A stretch of 41,280 nt of DNA from Kofleriaceae bacterium (GTDB lineage Bacteria > Myxococcota_A > Polyangia > Haliangiales > Haliangiaceae), in contig JABFXX010000567.1 of NCBI GenBank assembly GCA_013368795.1, positions 1 to 41,280 of the forward strand, written 5' to 3'. Below the pieces are notes generated by a model. That model worked only from the letters and a program-made list of their open reading frames with translations. It did no database searches and was not told the origin of the DNA. This document shows, in pieces, positions 24,334 to 33,489 of the stretch. Numbering within the stretch: position 1 is the first letter of the stretch; the number at the start of each line of letters is the position of its first letter. The position numbers and the translations under genes are program-made.

Positions 24334-25485
24334 TCAGTGAGGCGGTTCGTCGAGTGGTCGGTCCAGCTCGCCCCAGCACACGACCTCGCCGCTCGTCTTC
24401 TGGGCGCAGCTGGTGCGGTGACCGACGGAGATCGCGGCGACGTTCGTCAGGCCGGCGACCGCGGTCGGGACGTTGCGCGTGATGGCCGTGCCGTCACCGA
24501 GCTGGCCGTGCTCGTTGGCGCCCCAGCACCGCACGGTGCGATCCGAGAGCACCGCGCAGGTGTGCTGCGACGAGGCGTCGATCGCAGTGACGCCGGTCAG
24601 ACCAGGCACGACCGCCGGCAGCTCGCGATCGCTCCACGTCGCATCGCCGAGCTGTCCCACACCGTTCATGCCCCAGCACGCGACCATGCCGTTCTTGCGG
24701 AGCGCGCACGTGTGCTCGCCGCCGGCGGCGATCTGTACGATGTCATCGAGGCCGGGGACCTCGGCCGCGGTGCGTGCGGTCGGCTTGCGACCGTGCTTGC
24801 CGCCCCAGCACGAGACCTTGCCGGTCACGCGCAGAGCGCACGAATGATACGCGCCGGCCGAGACCTGCGTGGTCTCGTCGAGCTGGGGCACGTCGATCGG
24901 CGCGGGCGCGTTGTTCATCGTGCCGTCGCCGAGCTGCGAGTTGTAGTTCACGCCCCAGCAGCGCACGCCGCCGCCGCGGATCACGGCACACGTGTGGCCA
25001 GGGCCGAGGCTGACGTCGAGCTGCTCCACGTTCGCGAGGTCTTTGACCGTGACCGGGTGTAGGCGCGTCGCGCTGGTATCGTCGCCGAGCTGGCCTTCGT
25101 TGTTCGCGCCCCAGCACGTCACCCCGCCGGAGGCGAGGCGCGCGCATGTGTGGTAGGCGCCCGCGGCGATCTGCTTCACGTCGGTGAGCCCCGCGATCTT
25201 CATCGGCACGGCGCGCTCCGTTGGCAGCGGCACGCCGAGGTTGCCGAGAAAGTTCGTGCCCCAGCACGCGACCTCGCCGTCCTGGCACAGCGCGCACGTA
25301 TGCGACCAACCCGAGGAGACCTGCGCGACGCCGGTCGAGCACGCCGCCGCGAGTCCCACGACTGCGGAGGGCCCGGCGACGCGCGCCTGCACGTCCGAGC
25401 TCTGGCTCGGTGTCTGCGACTTCGGTGTCTGTCCTACACACCCGATCGCAGTACTCGCTACAAAGAAGAGGACAATCGACTTCAT
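24334..25485 (-). CDS. RCC1-repeat lipoprotein
   Basis: A 383-residue protein with leader MKSIVLFFVASTAIGC (lipobox). About seven RCC1-type repeats of ~50 residues follow, each with a core like HTCAL...G.V.CWG.N..GQLGDGT. They form a seven-bladed propeller; paired Cys in most blades (TCA and CWG) suggest disulfides. Such secreted RCC1 propellers are abundant in Myxococcota, with no established role beyond protein or ligand binding. It lies upstream of the kinase B operon on the same strand with 170 bp between, and is divergent from the cytochrome c'-like gene across 74 bp. Confidence 0.88.
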   Translation of the reverse strand: MKSIVLFFVASTAIGCVGQTPKSQTPSQSSDVQARVAGPSAVVGLAAACSTGVAQVSSGWSHTCALCQDGEVACWGTNFLGNLGVPLPTERAVPMKIAGLTDVKQIAAGAYHTCARLASGGVTCWGANNEGQLGDDTSATRLHPVTVKDLANVEQLDVSLGPGHTCAVIRGGGVRCWGVNYNSQLGDGTMNNAPAPIDVPQLDETTQVSAGAYHSCALRVTGKVSCWGGKHGRKPTARTAAEVPGLDDIVQIAAGGEHTCALRKNGMVACWGMNGVGQLGDATWSDRELPAVVPGLTGVTAIDASSQHTCAVLSDRTVRCWGANEHGQLGDGTAITRNVPTAVAGLTNVAAISVGHRTSCAQKTSGEVVCWGELDRPLDEPPH

Positions 25486-25559
25486 TGAAAGAACACCATA
25501 TCAAATCGTCGCGGGCCAAACTCGAAATCATGTATCGTTTACGCTAACCAGAAGTACTC
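25486..25559. promoter_or_regulatory. AT-rich divergent promoter region
   Basis: The 74 bp between the RCC1 and cytochrome c'-like starts are markedly AT-richer than the flanking genes and must hold both promoters. I cannot assign clear -35 and -10 pairs. Confidence 0.45.
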
Positions 25560-26072
25560 ATGACGAGCAAAGTTGTATTAGTTGCCCTGCTCGCCGTCGT
25601 GTCTTGTTCCCGCTTCGGATCCAACTCCGGCACAGGAGGCGCCGCCCCCGCGCACGCGAAACGCTCGGAGCTGACGGAGCTCAGCCTGTTCATGAAGACG
25701 CAGGTCAACCCGCCGTTCAGCAAGCTGTCGTTCTTGCTGTTCCATCAGGGCGACCCGAGCGAGCTCGATCCGTCGATGTTGCCGGCGGCAGCGCAGGAGC
25801 TCGCGGCGGCGACGACCAAGCTGTCGGAGTGGCCGACGCCGTACGGCGACTCGGAGCAGGCGCAGCAGGTGTTCTTCGAGTACGCGGCGTCGCTGCGCAA
25901 CAACGCCGCCAACCTCGCGCAGGCTGTCACGGCCGACGACCACGACGCCGCTCGGAAGAACTTCGAGGAGCTGCGCGGAAACTGCGACTCGTGCCATCAC
26001 TTCTTCCGGTTCGGCGAGACCTCCAGCGGCGCGATCGAGCCGACGCTCGTCCCGCCGGCGGAGGCGCCGTGA
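25560..26072 (+). CDS. Cytochrome c'-like lipoprotein
   Basis: A 170-residue protein with a short lipoprotein leader (LLAVVSC). An alpha-helical body of about four helices ends in a single heme motif CDSCHHFF near residue 143. A C-terminal CxxCH in a four-helix bundle is the cytochrome c' / c-556 arrangement. These bind NO or CO, or transfer electrons; no sixth ligand can be assigned. The stop overlaps the next gene's GTG as GTGA, so the two are coupled. Proximity to the multi-cytochrome operon suggests a shared redox process, though it is transcribed the other way. Confidence 0.8.
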   Translation: MTSKVVLVALLAVVSCSRFGSNSGTGGAAPAHAKRSELTELSLFMKTQVNPPFSKLSFLLFHQGDPSELDPSMLPAAAQELAAATTKLSEWPTPYGDSEQAQQVFFEYAASLRNNAANLAQAVTADDHDAARKNFEELRGNCDSCHHFFRFGETSSGAIEPTLVPPAEAP

Positions 26073-27022
26073 CCCACGCGCGCGTGCTCGTCGCGAGCGC
26101 GCTGCTCGCGGGGTGCGGCGGCGGCGTGGCGACCGGAGCGTCGACGTCCACCGTCGGTGGGGCGCCGATCGAGACCCTCGCGGCGAACCAGAGCTTTCCG
26201 CTCCAGCTCGCGAGTGACGGCAGCGCCCTGTACTGGACCAACCACCTCGGCGGCGAGGTCGTCGCCTCGATCGGGGGCGCGGCCAAGGTCCTCGCGACCA
26301 AGCAGGACTACCCGTACGGCATCGCCGTCGACGGCGACGCCGTGTACTGGACGACGCTCAACGGCGGCACGGTGATGAAGATCGCCAAGACCGGGGGGAC
26401 GCCGGAGACGGTCGCGAGCGATCAGCTCGGCCCGACCGGGATCGCCGTCGACGAGAATTTCATCTACTGGACCAACACGTACGCCGGCACGGTGGCCCGC
26501 GCCGCCAAGTCCGGCGGCAAGCCCGAGGCGATCGCGAAGCGGCAGGCGCAGCCCGCCAGCATCGTCGTCTCCGGCGGCGTCGCATACTGGACCAACCACG
26601 GCACGGCGCCCGCGCTGACCGACGGCTCGGTGATGCGCCGCGCCGACGGTGGCGAGCCGGTCGTCCTCGTCTCCGGGCGCGTCAACCCGTCGGGCATCGC
26701 CGCCGATGCACGCGCCGTCTTCTGGGTCGACCACGGCACCGAAGGTGGCGGCGACGGTTCAGTGATGTCGATCGCGCTCGAGGGCGGCCAGCCCACACAG
26801 CTCGCCGCCGGGCAGCGTGGCGCGCAGGAGCTCGCGCTCGACGATGCCAACGTGTACTGGACCAACGAGCTCGACGGCACCGTTTCACGCGTCGCCAAGG
26901 CGGGCAGTGGCCCCAGCGTGCTCGTGCGCGGTCAGGACCGGCCCTACGGGCTCGCCGTCGACGCGAGCCATGTGACCTGGACGGCGTATCGCGAAGGAGC
27001 GATCAAGCGCATCACCCGATGA
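26069..27022 (+). CDS. Six- to seven-bladed beta-propeller lipoprotein
   Basis: A 317-residue protein from a GTG start that overlaps the cytochrome c' stop (GTGA), with GGAGG just upstream. The leader ARVLVASALLAGCGGG is a lipoprotein signal. Repeats of ~45 residues carry the core ALYWTNHLGGEV / AVYWTTLNGGTV / FIYWTNTYAGTV / VYWTNELDGTV, a low-density-lipoprotein-receptor YWTD / NHL-like propeller common in myxobacteria. It probably binds a partner protein or ligand at the cell surface. It is likely co-expressed with the cytochrome c' gene. Confidence 0.83.
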   Translation: MTHARVLVASALLAGCGGGVATGASTSTVGGAPIETLAANQSFPLQLASDGSALYWTNHLGGEVVASIGGAAKVLATKQDYPYGIAVDGDAVYWTTLNGGTVMKIAKTGGTPETVASDQLGPTGIAVDENFIYWTNTYAGTVARAAKSGGKPEAIAKRQAQPASIVVSGGVAYWTNHGTAPALTDGSVMRRADGGEPVVLVSGRVNPSGIAADARAVFWVDHGTEGGGDGSVMSIALEGGQPTQLAAGQRGAQELALDDANVYWTNELDGTVSRVAKAGSGPSVLVRGQDRPYGLAVDASHVTWTAYREGAIKRITR

Positions 27023-27061
27023 TCGCGATGCGCGTCCGTCGGCGCTAAGGTGCACGCTCGA

Positions 27062-27736
27062 ATGGCCGCAACCAACCCGCGACTCCCCGGCGACTGGCAC
27101 GAGGTCCTCGGCGCTCATCTCGACTCCGACTGGTTCCGCTCGCTGTGGTCGTTCGTGCGCGGCGAGCGCGCGGCTGGGCAGGTGTTTCCGCCAGAGGACG
27201 AGGTGTTCTCGGCGTTCGCGCACGCGCCGTACTCGCAGGTGAAGCTCGTGCTGCTCGGCCAGGACCCGTATCACGACGATGGCCAGGCCCACGGGCTGTG
27301 CTTCTCGGTCAAGCACGGCGTCGCGGCGCCGCCGTCGCTCAAGAACATGTTCAAGGAGCTCAAGACGGACCTCGGCATCGAGCCGCCGAGCCACGGCAAC
27401 CTCGAGGCGTGGGCGCGCCAGGGCGTGCTGCTTCTCAATGCCGTCCTCACCGTCCGTGCGCACGAGGCGAACTCGCACAAGGACAAGGGCTGGGAGCGCT
27501 TCACCGATCTCGTGATCGACGCGCTCGACCAGCGCGGCGAGCCTGTCGTGTTCGCGCTCTGGGGCAACTACGCGCAGAAGAAGGGCAAGCGGATCAAGAG
27601 CCCGCACCATCTCGTCCTCAAAGGCGCGCATCCGTCGCCGCTGTCGGCGAAGCTGTTCCTCGGCTCGAAGCCGTTCTCGGCGATCGACGCGGCGCTCGTG
27701 CAGGCCGGTCACGCACCGATGAACTGGCAGCTCTGA
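27062..27736 (+). CDS. ung: Uracil-DNA glycosylase, family 1
   Basis: A 224-residue protein, normal length. It removes uracil from DNA at the start of base excision repair. The water-activating motif GQDPYHDDGQAHGLCFSV is at residues 66-83 (D68 is the catalytic Asp), the Asn/Phe pocket elements are NMFKEL and LLLNAVLTV, and the DNA-intercalation loop is HPSPLSA. I chose the ATG at 27062; a GTG at 27050 is possible. It appears to be a single gene and follows the propeller gene by 39 bp. Confidence 0.95.
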   Translation: MAATNPRLPGDWHEVLGAHLDSDWFRSLWSFVRGERAAGQVFPPEDEVFSAFAHAPYSQVKLVLLGQDPYHDDGQAHGLCFSVKHGVAAPPSLKNMFKELKTDLGIEPPSHGNLEAWARQGVLLLNAVLTVRAHEANSHKDKGWERFTDLVIDALDQRGEPVVFALWGNYAQKKGKRIKSPHHLVLKGAHPSPLSAKLFLGSKPFSAIDAALVQAGHAPMNWQL

Positions 27737-27783
27737 GGGAGCGCCTCTTGCACCACGTGCTCCCATAGGAAGGAGCACGAACT

Positions 27784-29001
27784 ATGAAGGCTGTCGTGTG
27801 GCACGGAGTCGGAGACATTCGGCTCGACGAGGTAGAGGAACCGCGCATCGAACAACCGACCGATGCGATCGTCCGTATCACCGCGAGCGCGATCTGCGGC
27901 ACGGACCTCCACATGGTGAGAGGCACGCTCGCACCGCTCGAGCCCGGGACCGTGCTCGGCCACGAGGCGGTCGGCGTGATCGAGGAGCTCGGACCGGATG
28001 TTCGGAACTTCGCCGTCGGCGATCGCGTGATCATTCCGTCGACGATCGCGTGCGGAAGCTGTGTGTACTGTCGCGCGGGCGAGTACTCGCAGTGCGACGT
28101 CGCGAACCCGCACGGCAACCGCGCGGGCACCGCGTACTTCGGCGGACCCGCGATCAGCGGACCCTTTCAGGGCCTCCAGGCCGAGAAGGCGCGCGTGCCG
28201 TTCGCGCATGTCGGGCTCGTGAAGATTCCCGACTCGGTGACCGACCTGCAGGCGATCACGTTGTGCGACATCTTTCCGACGGCGTACTTCGGCGCCGAGA
28301 ACGCGGAGATCACGGCGGGCGATACGGTCGCCGTGTTCGGCTGCGGACCGGTGGGCCTGCTGACGATCGTCAGCGCGAAGCTGCTCGGTGCGGGACGCGT
28401 GCTCGCCGTCGATCGCGATCCGACCCGGCTGGACAAGGCGCGCGAGCTCGGCGCCGAGGTGATCAACTTCGACGAGGAGGATCCTGTCGAGGCGATCGTG
28501 CGGCTGACCGGTGGTATCGGTGTCGACCGCGCGGTCGATGCGGTCGGCGTCGACGCGGTGCGGCCACATCAGGGCAAGGCGGCCGATGCGCTGAAGAGCA
28601 GGGAGCAGGAGTTCGAACACGAGCTCGAGGAGATGGCGCCCGATGCCCGGCACGAGGGCGACCACTTCGTGTCCGGCGACGCGCCGAGCCTCGCGCTCGA
28701 GTGGGCGGTCGACGCGCTGTGCAAGAGCGGCACGCTGTCGATCATCGGCGTCTATCCCGAGACCGCGAAGTGGTTCCCGATCGGCAAGGCGATGAACAAG
28801 AACCTGACGCTCAAGATGGGCAACGCGACCCATCGCAAGTACATCCCGCACCTGCTCGAGCTCGTCGAGACCGGTGTCGTCGATCCGGCGGAGGTGATGA
28901 CGAACGTCGAGCCGCTGACGAGCGCACTCGATGCGTACGAGCACTTCGATGCGCGCGAGCCCGGCTGGATCAAGGTCGAGCTCGAGACCTACTCGCACTA
29001 A
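27784..29001 (+). CDS. Zinc-dependent alcohol dehydrogenase (formaldehyde dehydrogenase-like)
   Basis: A 405-residue MDR enzyme. C38, H60 and E61 (CGTDLH, GHEAVG) form the catalytic zinc site. C90, C93, C96 and C104 form the structural zinc lobe. The NAD(P) motif is VAVFGCGPVGLL. Length and the insert around DALKSREQEFEHELEEM match the glutathione-independent formaldehyde dehydrogenase-like / threonine dehydrogenase-like group used for aldehydes and alcohols. A strong ribosome binding site, AGGAAGGAG, lies about 7 nt before the ATG. The stop overlaps the convergent TPR gene by 4 bp. The substrate is not predictable. Confidence 0.9.
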   Translation: MKAVVWHGVGDIRLDEVEEPRIEQPTDAIVRITASAICGTDLHMVRGTLAPLEPGTVLGHEAVGVIEELGPDVRNFAVGDRVIIPSTIACGSCVYCRAGEYSQCDVANPHGNRAGTAYFGGPAISGPFQGLQAEKARVPFAHVGLVKIPDSVTDLQAITLCDIFPTAYFGAENAEITAGDTVAVFGCGPVGLLTIVSAKLLGAGRVLAVDRDPTRLDKARELGAEVINFDEEDPVEAIVRLTGGIGVDRAVDAVGVDAVRPHQGKAADALKSREQEFEHELEEMAPDARHEGDHFVSGDAPSLALEWAVDALCKSGTLSIIGVYPETAKWFPIGKAMNKNLTLKMGNATHRKYIPHLLELVETGVVDPAEVMTNVEPLTSALDAYEHFDAREPGWIKVELETYSH

Positions 29002-30668
29002 TATGCGGTGCGAACCGGCCGGATGTCGGCGCGGTTCCACGCGACGTCGCGCGCCTCCTCGACGTACGCGGCGTCGGCGTCGCGGTTCTGTGCGCGCAGC
29101 GCCTCGGCAAGGCCGGTGAGAGCCCAGCCGTTGTGCGGATGCTTGACGAGGTCCATGCGATAGGCGGCCTCGGCCTCCTCGGGGCGACCCGCGGCGAGCA
29201 GCGACTCGCCCTGGAAGTGACGTAGCGGATAGAACCAGTCGGCGGGCTCGGCGTAGTTGAGGTCATCCTCGAGCGCGACCGCCTTCTCCCAGAGCGACTG
29301 CGCACGCGGATCGTGCTTGGCGTCGGCGATCCGCGCCTCGAGCGCCTTCTCGGCGACGGCGAGGATCTCGCGCGTCGTGTTGTTCGATGCCTTCTCGTCG
29401 GGCGGCACGCGCACCATCAGCATGCGGAGCTCGTTGAGATCGCCGCGCGCGTCGTCGATCCGGCCCGTCGCCGCGAGCGCCATGCCGTGCGCGTGCAGCC
29501 AGAGGCCGGTGAGCGCGTGGTACTTCGGATCCGGACGCGGCTCATCGAGAAGATCATCCCACTTGCTGAACCGCACCATCGCGAGCAGCGGCAGCGCGGG
29601 GAAGAAGTCCATGCCCGGCATCGTGTCGAGCATCTCGGGCGGAATCGCCCTGGCCGCCTCGCGCGCGGCCTCGAGCGTGTCGGCCGAACGGCCCTCCATC
29701 GACGACGAGTAGGCGAGGAAGCCGTAGTTGTGGCCGATGTACATCGGGTAGTAGCCCGGCGGCTTGGTCTTCGCGAGGTACGCGCGGTCGGCCGCGATCG
29801 CGGCGCGGTTTGCCGCCGACGCATCCGCGTAGAGGCCGACGCGCTGATAGATGTGCGACGGCATGTGCACGGTGTGGCCTGCGGCCGGCATCAGCTTGGC
29901 GAGCCGGTTTGCGGACGGCAGTCCGCGCTGGGGATGCGGCGACGCCTCGACCGCGTGGATGTAGTAGTGGTTCGCGCCGGGATGGTTCGGATTGCGCGCG
30001 AGCACGGCCTCGAGCCGCGCGACGATCTCGTCGGTGTTCGGCGCCGCCGTGCCGCCCTTGGTCCACAGCTTCCACGGGTTCATGTCCATCAGCGCCTCGG
30101 CGGCGAGGACCTGGATATCGTCGTCGGCGGGATACAGCCGTGCGACCTCGCGCATCGCCTTGGCGTACGAGACGTCGAGCGGGTGCTGCTGCTCGCGGCC
30201 GTGCGGCCTGGGGCCGCTGTAGCGCGATGCGAGCGCGCCGATCAACGCACGCTCGGCGGGCAGCGCGTGCACCGATGCCGCCTTTGCCTCCTGCAGCGTC
30301 GACCACGCGAGCGCGAATCGATCGGGCAGCATCGGCACGTTGTAGTTGGGACCGAGCGCGTAGGAGACGCCCCAGAAACACATCGCGCACGTCGGATCGA
30401 GCAGCGCCGCCTGCGCGAACGATCGCGCGGCCTCGTCGTGGTTGAACGCGTAGAGGAAGCGCAACCCCTGATCGAAGTAGCGCTGCGACGTGAGGTTGGT
30501 CGTCGCGATCGGACGCGTGTGCGTGCCGAGACCGGGGAACATCTGCGCGCCCTCGGCGAGCTTCGCGAGCTCGGAGGGTGGCCTGTGCGGAAACTCCGGC
30601 GGCGCAGGTGGTGCGACGGTCTTCGACGAACATCCGGCGAGAACGGCGATGAGGACGACGGTCTTCAT
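28998..30668 (-). CDS. Tetratricopeptide-repeat lipoprotein
   Basis: A 556-residue protein with leader MKTVVLIAVLAGCSSK (lipobox). Helical TPR-like pairs run throughout, for example FDQGLRFLYAFNHDEAARSFAQAALLDPTCAMCFWG near residue 64 and HNGWALTGLAEALRAQNRDADA near the end. Conserved blocks HPGANHYYIHAVEASPHP and HTVHMPSHIYQRVG define a widespread but uncharacterised TPR family. A CAMC pair may be structural. It appears to be a single gene. The 68 bp between its start and the TetR stop give little promoter detail. Confidence 0.85.
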   Translation of the reverse strand: MKTVVLIAVLAGCSSKTVAPPAPPEFPHRPPSELAKLAEGAQMFPGLGTHTRPIATTNLTSQRYFDQGLRFLYAFNHDEAARSFAQAALLDPTCAMCFWGVSYALGPNYNVPMLPDRFALAWSTLQEAKAASVHALPAERALIGALASRYSGPRPHGREQQHPLDVSYAKAMREVARLYPADDDIQVLAAEALMDMNPWKLWTKGGTAAPNTDEIVARLEAVLARNPNHPGANHYYIHAVEASPHPQRGLPSANRLAKLMPAAGHTVHMPSHIYQRVGLYADASAANRAAIAADRAYLAKTKPPGYYPMYIGHNYGFLAYSSSMEGRSADTLEAAREAARAIPPEMLDTMPGMDFFPALPLLAMVRFSKWDDLLDEPRPDPKYHALTGLWLHAHGMALAATGRIDDARGDLNELRMLMVRVPPDEKASNNTTREILAVAEKALEARIADAKHDPRAQSLWEKAVALEDDLNYAEPADWFYPLRHFQGESLLAAGRPEEAEAAYRMDLVKHPHNGWALTGLAEALRAQNRDADAAYVEEARDVAWNRADIRPVRTAY

Positions 30669-30736
30669 CGCCGCAAGCTAGCCACCTCGATCCGTGAGTG
30701 GCCGGCGCGCGACGTGAGGTGGCCGTGAATAAGTGC

Positions 30737-31414
30737 TCAGGCGTAGAGACCGTCGCGCATGCGCTCGAAGTGCGTCCACACTTCCGCGGTCATCGCCTCG
30801 AGTGCCGCCTGACCGCGATCCGGCATCCGCGCGAGCTGCGGGAGGTACGTGCGCTCGATGCCGATGCCGAGGATCGTGAGGGTGGCGATCGCGTCCTCGA
30901 GCGTGATACCGGGGCGTAGTCGCGACGTATCGAGCCCCTCGAGGAAGCGAGGCCATGTCACGCAGCGCGCCGATACGCGACGCTTCTCGAGGTGCTCCCG
31001 CAACGAGGCCGGCGCATCGGTGCTCGTCATCAGCAGCTGGAACGCGGCCGGATCGCGCTGGAAGATGCGCAGCTTCTGGATCGCGAACGCGTGCAGGCGC
31101 TCGAACAGATCGCTCGGCATCGGATCGATCGCGAACACCTCCTCGGTGATCCGCTCCGTCAAGTGCTCGACGATCGCGAGGTACATGTCCTCCTTCGACC
31201 CGAAGTGATGGAACACGAGGCCCTTGGCGACCTTGGCCTCGCGCGCGATCGTGTTCGTCGACGCGGCCTCGAACCCACGGGCCGCGAACTCGGCGATCGC
31301 CGCGTCGAGGATCCTGGCGCGCGCGCCCGCGGTCGGCCGGCGAACGGTGCGCGGCCTGCGCGTCTTGCGAGACGTGCGCGACGGGCGAGCAGGGGAGGGC
31401 TTGCGGCGCGTCAT
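30737..31414 (-). CDS. TetR family transcriptional regulator
   Basis: A 225-residue protein. After a basic, low-complexity N-terminus of ~30 residues, the HTH reads ILDAAIAEFAARGFEAASTNTIAREAKVAKGLVFHHFGSKEDMYLAIVEH, and the C-terminal helices form the ligand pocket. The ATG at 31414 overlaps the permease stop (ATGA), fixing the start. It is the last gene of the ABC transporter operon and should bind the two palindromes in front of it, giving autoregulation (inference from position). The ligand is unknown, presumably a transported compound. Confidence 0.9.
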   Translation of the reverse strand: MTRRKPSPARPSRTSRKTRRPRTVRRPTAGARARILDAAIAEFAARGFEAASTNTIAREAKVAKGLVFHHFGSKEDMYLAIVEHLTERITEEVFAIDPMPSDLFERLHAFAIQKLRIFQRDPAAFQLLMTSTDAPASLREHLEKRRVSARCVTWPRFLEGLDTSRLRPGITLEDAIATLTILGIGIERTYLPQLARMPDRGQAALEAMTAEVWTHFERMRDGLYA

Positions 31415-32277
31415 GCGTGGAGGTCCCGCCGGTGATAGCGACGTACCGCGAGGATGGCGGCGCCAACGCCGATCACGAACGCGCCGGCAATGCCGAGCGC
31501 CGACGGACCGTGTGCGGCGATCGCGACCGGCTCGTTCCACTTGAACGGCGACAGGTAGCGCAAGGGCTCGGTCGCCTCGGTCATCATCGACACCACGCCG
31601 ACGAAGTACGCGCCAAGAACGATCGCGAGCGTCGCGCCGCTAGAGGTCCGGGCATCGCGCAGGGATGCCGCGACGAGCGCGCCGAGACCGGCGAAGCACA
31701 CCGAGGTCGCCGCGCTCGCGAGCCACAGCTCGGCGATCGCCGGCTCGACCGGCCGCTCGGCGACGGCCGCGAGCAGCGCCGTCGACACGAGGCCGAGGAT
31801 CAGCGGCAGCGCGAGCACGTAGATCGCAACCGCGGTGAGCTTGCCGGCGAGGATCCGCGCGCGGCTCGTGGGCTGCGCGTAGAGGAGCTCGGCGGTGTGC
31901 TGCGTCTCCTCCTTCGCGATGATCGACGCGCCGAGCAGGGCGGCGAACAGCGAGGTGCCGACCGTGAACGTCAGCGCGTTCGTCGCGAGGTACGCGAGCG
32001 GGCTCTGGAAGTCGACGAGCTCGAGCCCGAACGCGCGCCGCATCATCGCGGGCATCGACTCGAGCTTGGCGGCCATCGGGCCGTTTGCGAGCGACGGCTG
32101 CAGCACGCACACGAGCGCGAGCATGCCGACGAGCGGAATCGACCACGCGAGGAACGTGCGGAGGTGCGCGCGCAGCTCGCGCGCAGCGACGACGAGCACG
32201 ACGGCTGGTGTCTCGGTCGACTCGATCTCCGGCGCGGTCGTCGCCGGCGGCATGGGAAGGGCAAGGTCACGCGACAT
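31411..32277 (-). CDS. ABC-2 type transporter permease
   Basis: A 288-residue protein with six hydrophobic segments and an N-terminal cytoplasmic stretch. The region IIAKEETQHTAELLYAQPTSRARILAGKL after helix 2 is the ABC-2 coupling-helix signature (KEE...LLxxP.SR). Such permeases pair with a separate ATPase and export drugs, lipids or polymers. The start at 32277 overlaps the ATPase stop by 11 bp and the stop overlaps the TetR start, so all three genes are coupled. Confidence 0.9.
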   Translation of the reverse strand: MSRDLALPMPPATTAPEIESTETPAVVLVVAARELRAHLRTFLAWSIPLVGMLALVCVLQPSLANGPMAAKLESMPAMMRRAFGLELVDFQSPLAYLATNALTFTVGTSLFAALLGASIIAKEETQHTAELLYAQPTSRARILAGKLTAVAIYVLALPLILGLVSTALLAAVAERPVEPAIAELWLASAATSVCFAGLGALVAASLRDARTSSGATLAIVLGAYFVGVVSMMTEATEPLRYLSPFKWNEPVAIAAHGPSALGIAGAFVIGVGAAILAVRRYHRRDLHA

Positions 32278-33199
32278 GGTGATGAGCTCCGGTGCGCTCG
32301 GGCGCGAAGTCGGCGAGGAACACGTCTTCGAGCGACGCCTCCTCGATGCGGACGTCGGTCGGGCTCGCCGCCGCGAGCGCGTCGAGCAGCGGCGGGATCG
32401 GGCCGCGGTAGAGGAACGTGATCGAGGTGCCGTGCCGCTCGAGTGACTCGACACCGTCGAGCCGGCGCGAGGCGAGGCCGGTCAGCGCGTCGCCGCCGGT
32501 TCCGCCCTCGGCAAACGTCGCGTGCACGCGCCGCATCGCGCGGCGGCGCAGCGCGGCGACATCGTCGTACGCGACGACGCGGCCGCGGTTGACGATCGCG
32601 ACGCGCTCGCATGTCGCCTCGACCTCGCCGAGCGCGTGCGACGAGAAGAACACGGTCGTGCCGCGGGCGACCTCGTCGCGCAGGCGATCGAACAGCCGCG
32701 CGCGGACGATCGGATCGAGGCCGCTCGTCGGCTCGTCGAGGATGACGAGGCGCGGAGCCGGCTCGAGCGCGGCGACGATCGCGACCTTCTTCTTGTTGCC
32801 GACGGACAGGTCGGTCGTCGTCGCGTCGAGATCGAGCTCGAACAGCTCGACGAGCTCGCGGCGCCGCGCGCGATGGTCGCCGGGATGGAACTTCGCGAGA
32901 TAGGCGAGCAGGTCGCCGACCTTCATCGACGGATAGAGGTTGGTCTCGCCGGGGACGTAGCCGATGCCGGCGCGGGCGCGCGGGCCATCGGTGCGGACGT
33001 CGTGGCCGAACAGCCGCGCGCTGCCAGACGTCGGCGCGAGCAGGCCGAGCAGGACCCGGATCGTCGTCGTCTTGCCGGCGCCGTTGGGGCCGATGAACCC
33101 GACGATCGTGCCGCTCGGCACCTCGAGCGTGATGTCCTCGACGCCGATGCGGCCATGGCCGTAGTCCTTGCGGAGCGACTGGATCTCGATCGCGTTCAT
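32267..33199 (-). CDS. ABC transporter ATP-binding protein (CcmA/drug-exporter type)
   Basis: A 310-residue ATPase with Walker A GPNGAGKTTTIR, signature LSVGNKKKV, Walker B LVILDEPTSGLDP and switch His in SSHALGEVE. The signature has VGNKKK in place of SGGQ, as in several drug-export ABC-2 ATPases. The extra ~70 C-terminal residues (IPPLLDALAAASPTDVRIEEASLEDVFL) match the usual ABC-2 ATPase tail. It leads the operon; the start lies 16 bp after the nearer operator. It powers export with the downstream permease. Confidence 0.93.
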   Translation of the reverse strand: MNAIEIQSLRKDYGHGRIGVEDITLEVPSGTIVGFIGPNGAGKTTTIRVLLGLLAPTSGSARLFGHDVRTDGPRARAGIGYVPGETNLYPSMKVGDLLAYLAKFHPGDHRARRRELVELFELDLDATTTDLSVGNKKKVAIVAALEPAPRLVILDEPTSGLDPIVRARLFDRLRDEVARGTTVFFSSHALGEVEATCERVAIVNRGRVVAYDDVAALRRRAMRRVHATFAEGGTGGDALTGLASRRLDGVESLERHGTSITFLYRGPIPPLLDALAAASPTDVRIEEASLEDVFLADFAPERTGAHHHVA

Positions 33200-33214
33200 T
33201 GCGATTTCCCCGGA

Positions 33215-33230
33215 TTGACCACGTGGTCAG
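33215..33230. promoter_or_regulatory. TetR operator 1
   Basis: TTGACCACGTGGTCAG with the perfect core TGACCACGTGGTCA (33216-33229), 17 bp before the ATPase ATG. It pairs with operator 2, 33 bp away centre to centre, about three helical turns. Confidence 0.75.
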
Positions 33231-33247
33231 CCGGGACGCTACCACGA

Positions 33248-33264
33248 CTGACCATGTGGTCAAT
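33248..33264. promoter_or_regulatory. TetR operator 2
   Basis: CTGACCATGTGGTCAAT, differing from operator 1 in one core base; read on the other strand it repeats operator 1 with its flanks, so the two sites are inverted copies. Both on one face of the helix suggests cooperative repression of the ABC-TetR operon. Confidence 0.75.
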
Positions 33265-33489
33265 CGCGGCAGCGGATCAGCTGGGCCGTGGTGCGACGTA
33301 CTCAGATGCAATGACGCATCACGACGGGCATTTGTGACAGCGCTCGTGAAAGAGCGCCTGCGCACGGTTCGATCACGCCCGCTCCGTTCTTTGCACACCG
33401 GCCTTGTGTGCTGGGAAACCCGTTCAACTGCTGAGGATTAACCGATCCTCATGCGCGTACGTGCGCCGCGATCGAAACGTCGAATCGAC

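Noticed and set aside
27709..29040. Minus-strand open frame opposite the alcohol dehydrogenase
   Set aside because: Antisense shadow of a gene with complete zinc and NAD motifs.
33199..33441. Small open frame upstream of the TonB-family gene
   Set aside because: It crosses the TetR operators, has no ribosome binding site and no recognisable sequence.
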